Source of the DNA: Branchiostoma floridae
Taxonomy: Eukaryota; Chordata; Leptocardii; Amphioxiformes; Branchiostomatidae
Reading direction: 5' to 3'
Length of the DNA: 64,000 nt
Assembly: GCF_000003815.2 (NCBI RefSeq)
Contig: NC_049996.1
Coordinates: 4,413,482 to 4,477,481 of the forward strand
Part shown: positions 27,801 through 39,800 of the stretch, one piece after another
How positions within the stretch are numbered: the first letter of the stretch is position 1
How the letters are laid out: each line of letters begins with the position of its first letter
The notes under the pieces: model-generated
Databases searched by the model: none
Told to the model about the DNA's origin: nothing
What the model saw: only the letters and a program-made list of their open reading frames with translations
Translations under genes and position numbers: made by a program

Positions 27801-30800
27801 AATGTTGTGTCACATGATTATTGCTTATGTATGGCTGATGTATTGCGTACGTATTGCTTATGTATATGTTTATCTGTATTATGCTGAACTTTTGTATGGT
27901 ATGGACCATATGCGGAATGTGAGCGACCAATGGCTGGGAGANNNNNNNNNNNNNNNNNNNNNNNNNNNNNNNNNNNNNNNNNNNNNNNNNNNNNNNNNNN
28001 NNNNNNNNNNNNNNNNNNNNNNNNNNNNNNNNNNNNNNNNNNNNNNNNNNNNNNNNNNNNNNNNNNNNNAGAGAACTAGATAATGAATTATGACTGATGG
28101 TTCCAATTTTTGTTATTTTATATCAACCTGTTGTATGTTTGTTACACCTCCCTTGTAATGTTATGGTATCTTAACATTTGAGGACAAATGTTCGGTGAGG
28201 GGGAGGTAGTGTAACGGCCATGACCTTTGACATATGAGATAATTAGGTAATGACCGTCTAGACCATATGAGGAGGAGCTGACATTAGCATATTAGGTAAA
28301 CCCTGATTGGCTGGATGCCGACAGCATCCAACCAGTTTACCTGTGATGGGCGGAGTTATACATCCTATTGTCATGCTAGTTAACCTTAGAGATTGTATGA
28401 AGAGATTTAGTCAGTCGGTGCCCCAAGGACTCAGGTGAGGTTGTTTAAGTAGGGCTTCGTCCCTCTGTTGGATTGTGTACTAGTTAGTAAGTTAGACCAA
28501 CTCTCTCTGTAAATATACTTAGCTCTCTGTATCATTATCCTAGACCTGTAACTGTAACTTGCTGTAGTCCTAAGTGAAACACATTGTATTATATGTTACT
28601 TGAGTTTAGCATAGGTTGAATAAACACGGCTCACAAATAGTAATCGACTGGTTTGGCTGAGTTCCTGATAAGTTAATATAGGACTTAGATACCAAACAAC
28701 CCTATTGTTTCAAAGCCGACTCAGGAACGTGTAGTTCCCGACAAACAGACCCCGGTAACTCCAGTACCCCAAACATCGGGAAACGTGAAGGTGAGGGTTC
28801 TTGCTGACTCGTTATGGAATGACGTGGACCCGGCAATAATGTTCAAGGACAGAACCGCAACCATAACAAAATCAACCACACTTCGCAAGGCTTCCGAAAA
28901 TGCTACCATGCTCCCTGACAACAACACAGAACTGGTCATCATTCATGTTGCGTCTAACGACATGGATAACACCAAAACCCGGAACGACAGCGTCAACATA
29001 TGTGTAGAACAAACCGCCAAACTGATCGAACGTGCTAAGACATCATACCCAAACGCAAAAATCGCCATGTCACAAGTCTTGCCAAGAGGATCAAACACGC
29101 AGTCCACCCTCAACAAAAACATAGCCACCTACAACAATGCCATCGAACAGTCCTGCCTTGAAGACAACAAACTCATCTACATCAGACACAGACTTCTCTC
29201 TCAGGACCGTTCACTTTACAAACGTGACGGTATCCACCTCATACCTGACGCAGGCGGCGTCAAGTTGATGGTGGCTGATGTAAAGCGTACCCTGAGGCAC
29301 CACCAGGAAGCCATGGACTCCAGACAGCGCACCAAACCAGCGAGAGGACCGCAGTGGATGCCAAACATCCAGCCCTACATGCAGCCCGGACAACACCCCC
29401 CACCCCACTGGAACACTCCACGGAACCCGTCGCAGATGTACTCGAGGCACCCAGCACGTGCACCAAGCCGCCAGGGGACCGACTGGAACCACACGAGAGA
29501 CAAACAGCAGACTGTGGAGAAGCTGCTACATATGCTGACGGACTTCCTCAAGCAGTGAAAGTGAAACAGTAATGCACAGATTGGAATACTTTGGACAATC
29601 TGTGAGTATATATACACATCCAAGAAACACAGGTACACAATTTCGTTAAGATTGTATGTATGCACTCCGCTCACATGTAACCATGCTCTAACTATTGTCT
29701 GTGATATCTCTATTCCCCATTCGACACCTCCGACCCAAGAATGTCTATTCAAAAGGTAGCACTTAAGTTTTGTTCTTGGAACGTTCAAGGTGGTCTTCGG
29801 AGGAAATGTCAAGATGAAGAATTTGTTTCTAGTCTAGAAGAATATGATTTTGTGTGTCTCCAGGAGACCTGGCTTAAGCCAGGAGAACAATGTAGAATAG
29901 AATCTTTTAATTATTTTAGAAGTGATAGGGAAGTTAAAAAGACTGCCAAAAGGAATTCAGGCGGGATAGTCATAATGTTCAAAAACAAACTCACCAAAGG
30001 CCTTACAAAACTACCATCTAAACACCAAGATATCCTCTGGTGTAAGTTAGATAAGATATTCTTTGGCCTAGAGCAAGATCTGTTTGTCGGCTGTGTGTAT
30101 TTCTCTCCGGAAAACTCATCAATCCCAGAAACGAAAAACAATTCCCTATTTGATATCGTGCAAGATGACATATGCAAATTCTCAAATCAAGGTAATGTCA
30201 TGCTGCTTGGTGATTTTAACGCCAGAACAGCGTCCCTACAGGAAACAATAATTGAAGATGATTGTCTAAACCACGATTTCATAGATATAAAAGACATGCC
30301 TCATAGGGCTAGCTACGACAAAACAACTAATAGATATGGTAATAATTTAATTGACCTTTGTACAGCAGCCAATCTTAGTATCCTAAATGGCCGGGTCGCA
30401 GGAGATCTATCCGGTAAATTTACCTGCCACAAGTACAATGGTTCAAGTGTAGTTGATTACTTCATTGTTAGCTCGGAATTTCTCTCCAAAATTCAGTATT
30501 TGAAAGTGAACGACCTTTCTGTGTTTTCTGACCATTGTTTGTTGTCTTGTTCTATTTCGACAAATTATTCACCATACATAAAACAGGTTCAATTCCCGAC
30601 TCATCCCCTGCCAAGTAAGTACATTTGGGATGATGACTCAAAAGCGAAATTCTCAGACACGTTATGTGATCCATCAACATTGAATGACATACAAAATTTT
30701 ATGAACAAGTCATTCTGCAATGTAGACAGTGCAGTAAAGGAATTTGCCGGCATAATAACACGTGTAGCGGACAAATCTTTACGGAAAATTACTTTCAGGA

Positions 30801-33800
30801 ACAAAAGAAGAAAGAAAAAGAAAAGTAAGCCATGGTACACCCCATCATGCGCCTCTCTGAAACGCAAAATTAATAACTTAGCTTCCCAGTTTTCAAAATG
30901 CCCGTGGAGACTTGATATCCGACACACATATTTCTGCAACCTTAAAGTCTACAAGAAGAAAATTAAAACAGAAAAAAGGCTTTTCAACGAAAGACAATGG
31001 CACAAGCTAAGCAAACTCAGTAAAGAAAATCCTCAAAAATTCTGGAGAGAATTAAAGCTACAAAAGCAGGATGAAAGTGATCAACAGGACATCGATAATA
31101 ATATTAACCCCGAAGAGTGGAGAACCCACTTTAAAAACTTAAATGACCTCATTGAATGTAGTAAATCCGATAATGATTTCCAACAACATGTTTACAATGT
31201 GAGGCCTGAACTTGTCCAAACGGCTAACAAAAGCACTGAAGCACACTCTGTCAATACCGACCCTGCAGACAACATTACAGACAACATTATCCACACGCTA
31301 GAAAAACTTACAAAAAAACCGCTAGATTTCGACATTTCAAATGAAGAAATCTTGCAGGGGCTGCGTAAATTAAAATGCAGCAAAGCGTGTGGAACAGACT
31401 CCGTCATTAATGAAATGTTGAAAAATGCTGATACACAACTTATACCGCCATTGCATAAACTCTTTAATATGGTCCTTAGCTCTGGGTATTTCCCACACGA
31501 ATGGAGCCAGAGCATTCTTGTCCCCATATACAAAAGCGGCAATCCGTCAAACCCCTCAAATTACCGAGGTATTGCCATCTCTAGCTGTGTCGGAAAGTTG
31601 TTCACATCAGTACTCAGCAACCGCTTACAACTACTATTAGAAAACAACAATATTCTGTCCCCCTTTCAATCCGGATTTAGAAAAGACTTTCGGACCAGTG
31701 ATAATATCTTTGTGCTAAAATCTCTCATTGATAAACAGTTGTCTGTACCTGGAGGAAAACTATACACATGCTTTGTAGACTTCAGAAAAGCCTTTGACTC
31801 TGTGTGGAGAAATGGCTTATTCTACAAAGTCTTATCGTCAGGTATAGGTGGCAATTTCTTCAGAATTATACAATCAATGTACAGTAATATAGAGTATTGT
31901 GTAAAAACGTCTCACGGCCTTTCAGATTACTTCAGATCTTCTTGTGGTGTGCGACAGGGATGCAATCTAAGTCCACTCCTCTTAAATCTATTTGTCAATG
32001 ATCTTCCAGCCACATTAACTTCACCATTATGCGACCCTGTAATCCTAAAAGATATCCCCATAAATAGCCTTCTTTGGGCAGACGATCTTGTGCTCATTTC
32101 ACAAACAGAAAGGGGTCTTCAAAATTGCCTGGAAAGATTAGATAAATTTTGTTCCACGTGGAAACTGTCGATAAATAGAGAAAAAACTAAAATTATGATA
32201 TTTTCAAAAAATGGAAGAACTTATTGTAATAAACGCTCCCCTTTTCAATCACAAGGACAAACTATAAATTTCACAAACTTTTACACTTACCTAGGAGTAG
32301 ACATCACACCATCAGGATCATTCCACCGTGCCAATAAACAACTTAGAGTAAAAGCTATGCGAGCATCCTTTAAACTTAAATCATTGCTAGCATCAAATCA
32401 TAATCCCTCAATATCTCTTGCCCTGGATTTATTCAATAGCCTAATCAAGCCGATCTTGCTCTATTGTGGGGAAATACTTGGAACAAACGCTCAAGGCAAA
32501 GAGCTCATTCTAAAAGGAATAGAGGAATATCCGAATGAAAGTGTTAGAGATACGGTCTCAAACATCATTTCCCCGATACTTGGACCAGGTATAGATATAC
32601 TTAAGGCTACCCGTGTTGGTAAAAAATCTGATACACCATCTACCCGTCCTGTTCTTGTTCGATTTAGGAAGTATACTGACAAACTGAATATCATATATCA
32701 ATCAGACGCCCTTAGAAATCAGAACGTAACACCAGAGCAGCCTATTATTTCTTACGAGATTCCCGATCTAGAACATGTACTACTTAACTACTGTAAGATA
32801 TTACTTAGCGTTCCTAGAAGTTCTGTGAATGCCGCCGTACTGGGCGAACTAGGTATGTTTCCACTTTATATAGACACCCAGACACAACTGATTAAATATT
32901 GGCTTCGATTACACAATATGTCTAATGATAGAATTGTTAAAAAAGCATACGACATTGCTGTTGTACAAGAACATGAATGGATTACACATGTACAAGATAT
33001 GCTATGCAGGCATGGTTTCCAAAATGTTTGGCTAAACCCTAATGTCGATGCCAAATATTTTGGAAACATGTTTAAGGAACGCCTAAAGGACACATTTCTT
33101 TCGAACTGGAGACAAAAGATAAGAAACTTTAGTAAACTGGCAACATATTCGAAAATTAAAACAACCTTCGCTCTAGAAAAATACCTGTTATCAATTCAAA
33201 ACAGATCATTTACTAATAGCATAACAAAACTAAGGATTGGAGCACATGCTTTGGAAATTGAAAAGGGTCGTCACAAAAATATACCAGCTGAAAAGAGAAT
33301 GTGTCCCATCTGCAAAGACAGTATTGAAGATGAATATCATTTCCTGATGATATGCCCTTATTACAATGAAGAAAGGAAAAAGTTATTGACAATGTATAAC
33401 AACGGAACAACATTACCTAAAACAAGCAGAGAAATATTTGATGTACTTCTATCATGTCCTGACTCCATATCTGTGCACCTAGGCCAATTTATATATAATG
33501 CTATGCAAAAGAGAAGTAGTGCTTTAACAATGTGAAATACACTATGCCGCCATATATTATTCATATATCTTGCTAGACTAGTATACTGATGTAAGTAGTT
33601 TGTAGTTGTTAGTTACACGTAATTTGCCATACATTGTACCTGTTGCAATCGTTGTGCAATAAACTTGACTTGACTTGACTTGACTATCCTCAATATGCTC
33701 ATTAGGATATGTGAATACTATCAGAGCAGGTAGGCAGATCTGTCACACTCATACTCAATATGCTCATCAGGATATGTGAATACTATCCTAGCAGGTAGGC

Positions 33801-36800
33801 TCATCTGTCACACTCATACTCAATATGCTCATCAGGATATGTGAATACTATCCTAGCAGGTAGACTCATCTGTCACACTCATCCTCAATATGCTCATCAG
33901 GATATGTGAATACTATCCTAGCAGGTAGGCAGATCTGTCACACTCATACTCAATATGTTCATCAGGATATGTAAATACTATCGGAGCAGGTAGGCTCATC
34001 TGTCACACTCATACTCAATATGCTCATCAGGATATGTGAATACTATCCTAGCAGGTAGGCAGATCTGTCACACTCATACTCAATATGCTCATCAGGATAT
34101 GTGAATACTATCCTAGCAGGTAGGCTCATCTGTCACACTCATACTCAATATGCTCATCAGGATATGTGAATACTATCCTAGCAGGTAGGCAGATCTGTCA
34201 CACTCATACTCAATATGCTCATCAGGATATGTGAATACTATCCTAGCAGGTAGGCAGATCTGTCACACTCATACTCAATATGCTCATCAGGATATGTGAA
34301 TACTATCCTAGCAGGTATACATACTATTAGGCAGATCTGTCACACTCATACTCAATATGCTCATCAGGATATGTGAATACTATCCTAGCAGGTAGGCTCA
34401 TCTGTCACACTCATCCTCAATATGCTCATCAGGATATGTGAATACTATCCTAGCAGGTAGGCTCATCTGTCACACTCATACTCAATATGCTCATCAGGAT
34501 ATGTGAATACTATCCTAGCAGGTAGGCTCATCTGTCACGCTTATCCTCAATATGCTCATCAGGATATGTGAATACTATCCTAGCAGGTAGGCAGATCTGT
34601 CACACTCATACTCAATATGCTCATCAGGATATGTGAATACTATCCTAGCAGGTAGGCTCATCTGTCACACTCATCCTCAATATGCTCATCAGGATATGTG
34701 AATACTATCCTAGCAGGTAGGCTCATCTGTCACACTCATACTCAATATGCTCATCAGGATATGTGAATACTATCCTAGCAGGTAGGCTCATCTGTCACAC
34801 TCATCCTCAATATGCTCATCAGGATATGTGAATACTATCCTAGCAGGTAGGCTCATCTGTCACACTCATACTCAATATGCTCATCAGGATATGTGAATAC
34901 TATCCTAGCAGGTAGGCTCATCTGTCACACTCATCCTCAATATGCTCATCAGGATATGTGAATACTATCCTAGCAGGTAGGCTCATCTGTCACACTCATA
35001 CTCAATATGCTCATCAGGATATGTGAATACTATCCTAGCAGGTAGGCTCATCTGTCACACTCATACTCAATATGCTCATCAGGATATGTGAATACTATCC
35101 TACAATGTAGCAGGTAAGTTGAGCTGTCAAACATTGGTATTCATCTCAGTCTATTCTAATTGGTGTTAAGCCTCTTTTGTCCTGACAGTGTCCACAAGTA
35201 GACAAATCTAAAAGAAATTTGGTAGCTACATTCTTTTCTGTATGATAGGGACCATGCTATATCTACATGATACTGAATTGAAGGCACAATTAATCTGGCC
35301 ATGCCAGAGTGTCAACTGTTTTACTGTTAGAGTAACAATGTTAATTGATGTACCCAGAGTAACAATGTTAATTGATGTACCTTATCTTATTCCCCCTCAC
35401 ACAGGGACCCAGATGGAGCTATCATCCGACCCCTCCCTCGAGCCAAGAGACTGGTAGCAGAGACAACATGTCTGCCACATATTGTACAGGTTAGTGGGGA
35501 GCTGGCTTGTGTCATGCCATCATGCATTTTCCATGTCAAGAAATTTAATAGTTGAAAATTTTAGAATGAAATATTTCCATTCAGTACAATTATTTCAGAG
35601 CCAAATAAAGTATTTGATTTTTAATATACAATTGCTATCCTACTATAAGAGGATTTTCAAGGCAAATCTTCTCATGATGTCAGCTTTTCAACATTTTAAG
35701 TGCATAATGTTTTGCTCTTTCTTTAGCTTTATGTAACATATGTCTGGCACTTAGTTCTTTCCTTCAGCCTTTGACCACATGCCTGAATTTTAGCTGAAGC
35801 TTGTCTTTCAAAAGTCTGACTTGTGATTGGTTCTTTTGGCTGTAGTGTGTCCTTGACTTGTGGTTGGTTCTTTTGGCTGTAGTGTGTCCTTGACTTGTGG
35901 TTGGTTCTTTTTGCAGCTGCTGTTGTTTGTCTTTTTCTGCCTTGTGATTGGTTCCTTCCTGCAGCTGCTGTTGTTTGTCTTTTTCTGACTTGTGATTGGT
36001 TCCTTCCTGCAGCTGCTGCTGACCTTTGACCCCGTGCTTGTGGAGAAGGTTGCCACGGTGATGTGGCACATCATGCAGGACAACCCCCAGCTGCCACGCC
36101 TGTACCTGAGCGGGGTGTTCTTCTTTATCATGATGTACACGGGGTCCAACATTGTACCTGTGGCCAGGTGAGTTCACACTGCTGAGGTGAAGGCAGCAAA
36201 TTTCGTATTGGGGGGGGGGTCAAACTTTTAAAACATTTTCAGCACATAGAGTGCCGAAGGTGCGACATTCCTAGGGGGTCCTGGGGTATGCCAGACTATG
36301 CTCAATCTAATGGCAATTCTATTAAACAGACACATCACTGATGGTTTTATGTGAGGGAGATGGCCCAAAAATATTTTCATGATTTCTACCGCAGAAGGCG
36401 TGATCTGTCGCAAGGTTGGTCTGGGGAAATTTTCAAATTACAACTCCATTTTCTGTATTTTGAGGGACAAATTATGCTGACAAATTTAGTGCCATTTGTG
36501 TTAAAGAAATGCATGTTTGAGGGCGTCTATTATGACCCACGCCCACACAAGGTACGTTGTGGGTGCCAAAAATGGGGTTGATACCCAGTGTCAAACAGTA
36601 GGAAAATGAATTCATTTGGCTGGACAAGTCTGCAACCTCCAAATGACATTTTCTGCAATGACACACCTGTTTTTCTTTAGATCAGTGCACAATTTTAAGA
36701 TCGGCGGATCTTCATACTATTAGGTCTCTGAATAAAGTTCGAAATAAAGTTCCTATATGGGGAACATTCGGTGCCAGCGTCTTTTCTGAAGATCTTGCGT

Positions 36801-39800
36801 AAGTGTGGGTGGTTAGCTTGAGGTTGTCCTGTCCTACGTACTCTAAAAACAAGAATTATCATAAATTAGCTTTTATACTGCTGAATAGAATAAGAACAGT
36901 TGTATGATAATGATTCTGTCCTGACTCCAGGTTCCTGAAGTACACGCACACCCAGCAGGCGTTCCGAGCGGAAGACGCCAAGTCTAGTGACATCATGCAG
37001 CGGAGCATCCTGGGACAGATCCTGCCCGAGGCCATGGTCCACTACCTGGAGAACTACGGCGCCGAGAAGTTCAGCGAAATCTTCCTGGGAGAGTTCGACA
37101 CTCCGGAGGCCATCTGGAGCAGTGAGATGAGGTGAGTCTTTAAGTTAGAACTCTTCCTTCATATCTTCTTAAGTCTGCAGTAAGAAGTTAGGCGAAATCT
37201 TCCTAGGAGAGTTCAACACTCCGGAGGCTATCTGGAGTAGTGAGATGAGGTGAATCTTAACGTCTTAGACATTTTCTTCATATCTTAAAGTTTGTAAGTT
37301 TGTATACTAAAGATGCTGTGAATTTAAGAGTGTGCTTGTTGCACATTTACTCAAGAAGCCTTGGATGAATCCTGATGATAATGTACAGCCACTCATGATC
37401 GAGTATGGCAAGTCTACTGTTGATATTTGGTAGGTGGGTATGGGTTAGGAGAACAAAGGTCAAGTTTTAAAATTGGCTACCTAGCAACTTTCTAAGGTAC
37501 TGCAGTGGAACTTCTGGTTCGGATATCTTGTGCGCTGTGGTCACGATTTTTTGGTCGTAGATAGGCACTGAATACATTTAGCTAATGATGCAGAAGATAC
37601 AATGTAAGTGCACGTTTTGGCACCCTAGTTTCGTAATACTAGCTAATCAGAGACAATAAGTAATTTTTGCAAATCTAGCTAGCGAGGAAGCAAGGTAAAA
37701 TCCTAGCCATGGTGGCATTCTAAGAATTAGCCATATGTGATTTTCCCTGAAACATTAATGTTTTTGTTTAAGATACAGTAACTGTAACAACAGTTGCTAC
37801 AGCTATTATTATCCATTCATGCCATTCAGTAGATTTAGTTCTTTGCACAAGTGTTCATGATAAGTGTGACCATTTCCACTGTTTCCCAGACGCATGATGA
37901 TAGAGAAGATAGCAGCACACATCGCAGACTTCTCTCCACGCCTGCAGTCCAACACCCGCGCCCTGTACCAGTACTGCCCCATCCCCCACATCTCATACCC
38001 CCCGCTCGAGAATGAACTCTTCTGCAACATCTACTACCTGCGCAACCTGTGCAACACCACCAAGTTCCCCGACTGGCCAATCAAGGAGCCTGTAAGTTTG
38101 TGCTGTCCAATCACATCACTGCATGAACGTTTAGCCATTCACAGCTTTACCTCTGAAAGGCCAATAAGGGAGCTTTTAAGTTTGTGCTGTCCAATCACAA
38201 GAGCTGGTACCTATGCATGAAAGTCTAACCTATTACAGCTATACATATGTAAGGCCAGTAAGGGAGCTTTTTGTCTGTCTAACACAAAAAGATGTGTTTG
38301 TTACGCCTGGCCAACCATTGCAATGTTTGAGTGTCAACTTTCTTGAAATTTTTTGTGATTTTCGCATGTCCCCAGCATTCCAAACTACATGTTTCAGCTA
38401 TCACGATGTCCATATTTTGCATGTTTTTATATAGCCATAGAATTTCACATGGTCAAGTATAACAGTTACTGTGAGGTTGTCTTTGATGTGGATGTTGTCA
38501 TGATGAGTCTTGTTATCTTCCAGGTGAAACTCCTTAAAGACATCCTTGAAGCCTGGAAGTCTGAGGTGGAGAAGAAACCCCCGTCCATGTCTGTGGAGGA
38601 GGCTTATGATGTGCTGAACCTGCCTAAGGGGGAAGGAGGGTGAGTATAGGGATGGACAAGCTGAGGGTTGGGGTGGGGCAGTTTTAGTGTAGGCTGGGTT
38701 CCTTTCTAAAGATCTCCTGTGGGTTCCAACCCGCATTTGCAGCCTTGTTGTGCACGTATGGTGTAGGAGATAATGTTTGGTAAGTTTTGAGCATCTATCA
38801 TCATGAATGCAATTTGCATTGTAAATGAGCATGGAAAGATAATTGAATGAATGGGGAGCAGTCTCAGTATGGTAAGATCGTAGTTGTACCTTGAAGTTCA
38901 TTCTTCAGTTTGTGGCTCAAACATGACAATTGTTGCATACATTGCCAGAGGTAGAGCAATTTCTCCAGATATTAATGACTCTGTGTATTGCCTTGTTGTA
39001 GATTTTTATCTACCTCATTCTGTGAAAAAAAGCAGCAAGCTTCATTCTGGTGAAGGTTGTGTTTTTCTCTCTCAACACAGTTGGACCACAGTTTTAACAT
39101 GATTATGACAAATGAGTGTTCTATTTTGCTATGGTCTACATAATGTACATCTTCGTTCTTTTTGGTGAAAATGTTTCTACAGCCATGAGGAGGGGAAGAT
39201 CCGTAAGGCGTACTTCCGGCTGGCCCAGAAGTACCATCCTGACAAGAACCCTGAGGGCAGGGTGAGTACAGCTTTAAAGGGGCATTCCACTCCAGAAGGG
39301 AGTCTTGTTTCCAATAGATAATGTGTCAATGAATACATAATCAGCTGAATGCACCTTGGGATGAATTGCGCTATGTGTGTTTTGTAAAACAATATGACAC
39401 TCAATAAACCCATGCAGACCCTTCCCATGCATTCCCTAATATGCACTTTGTTTATCGTGCATATTTTCGGAATAAATGAGGTTCGCTGAGCACACCGAGA
39501 AAGCAAATTGCTCATAATATAGCAAAGAATACAAGAACAAGACAAGATTTCTTAGCGAACCTGAAATTAGTTTTGTAACCTTACCCAAAAATTTTGCATT
39601 GTATTCAGCCATAGGATTAATTCAATTAGAGGGTACTCTGGGAGTTTAGTAGAAGACTGAATGCTTTTGAGGCACGTGAAGCAACTGGGTACTTGATCGT
39701 GTAATATGAAGTAGTATGCATATATTACTTCCTAAAATTGATATCTATCGGAAAATAACACTCCCGTATGGAGTGGAATGCCCCTTTAAGGAACATACAT

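Larger units (their letters stand above)
25956..28696 (+). mobile_element. 5'-truncated Ty3/Gypsy LTR retrotransposon
   Basis: Begins inside the integrase domain, directly abutting the minisatellite, so gag, protease, reverse transcriptase and the integrase zinc finger are missing. After the coding end (27173) about 1 kb of non-coding sequence, including the N gap 27942-28069, leads to a purine tract ggtgagggggagg and an LTR beginning TGTAACGG. No 5' LTR is present. The break with the array suggests a deletion or an assembly join. Confidence 0.75.
28691..33685 (+). mobile_element. CR1/L2-like non-LTR retrotransposon (LINE)
   Basis: Two open frames: ORF1 with an SGNH-hydrolase-like domain, and ORF2 with endonuclease and reverse transcriptase. 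A short 3' UTR has aataaacttgacttgact and ends in a ttgac microsatellite at 33685, immediately followed by the exon 13 minisatellite. ORF1 lacks its own ATG because an in-frame TAG (28688-28690) marks the join with the LTR, so the 5' end is truncated. ORF2 has no stop or frameshift, so the copy is young. Confidence 0.88.

Noticed and set aside
27254-27887. Possible env-like frame after the Gypsy integrase
   Set aside because: Short, without signal peptide plus transmembrane pattern or any recognisable envelope motif; treated as non-coding.
35764-36177. 137-codon - strand frame with glutamine/lysine repeats
   Set aside because: Antisense reading of the exon 15 acceptor array and exon.
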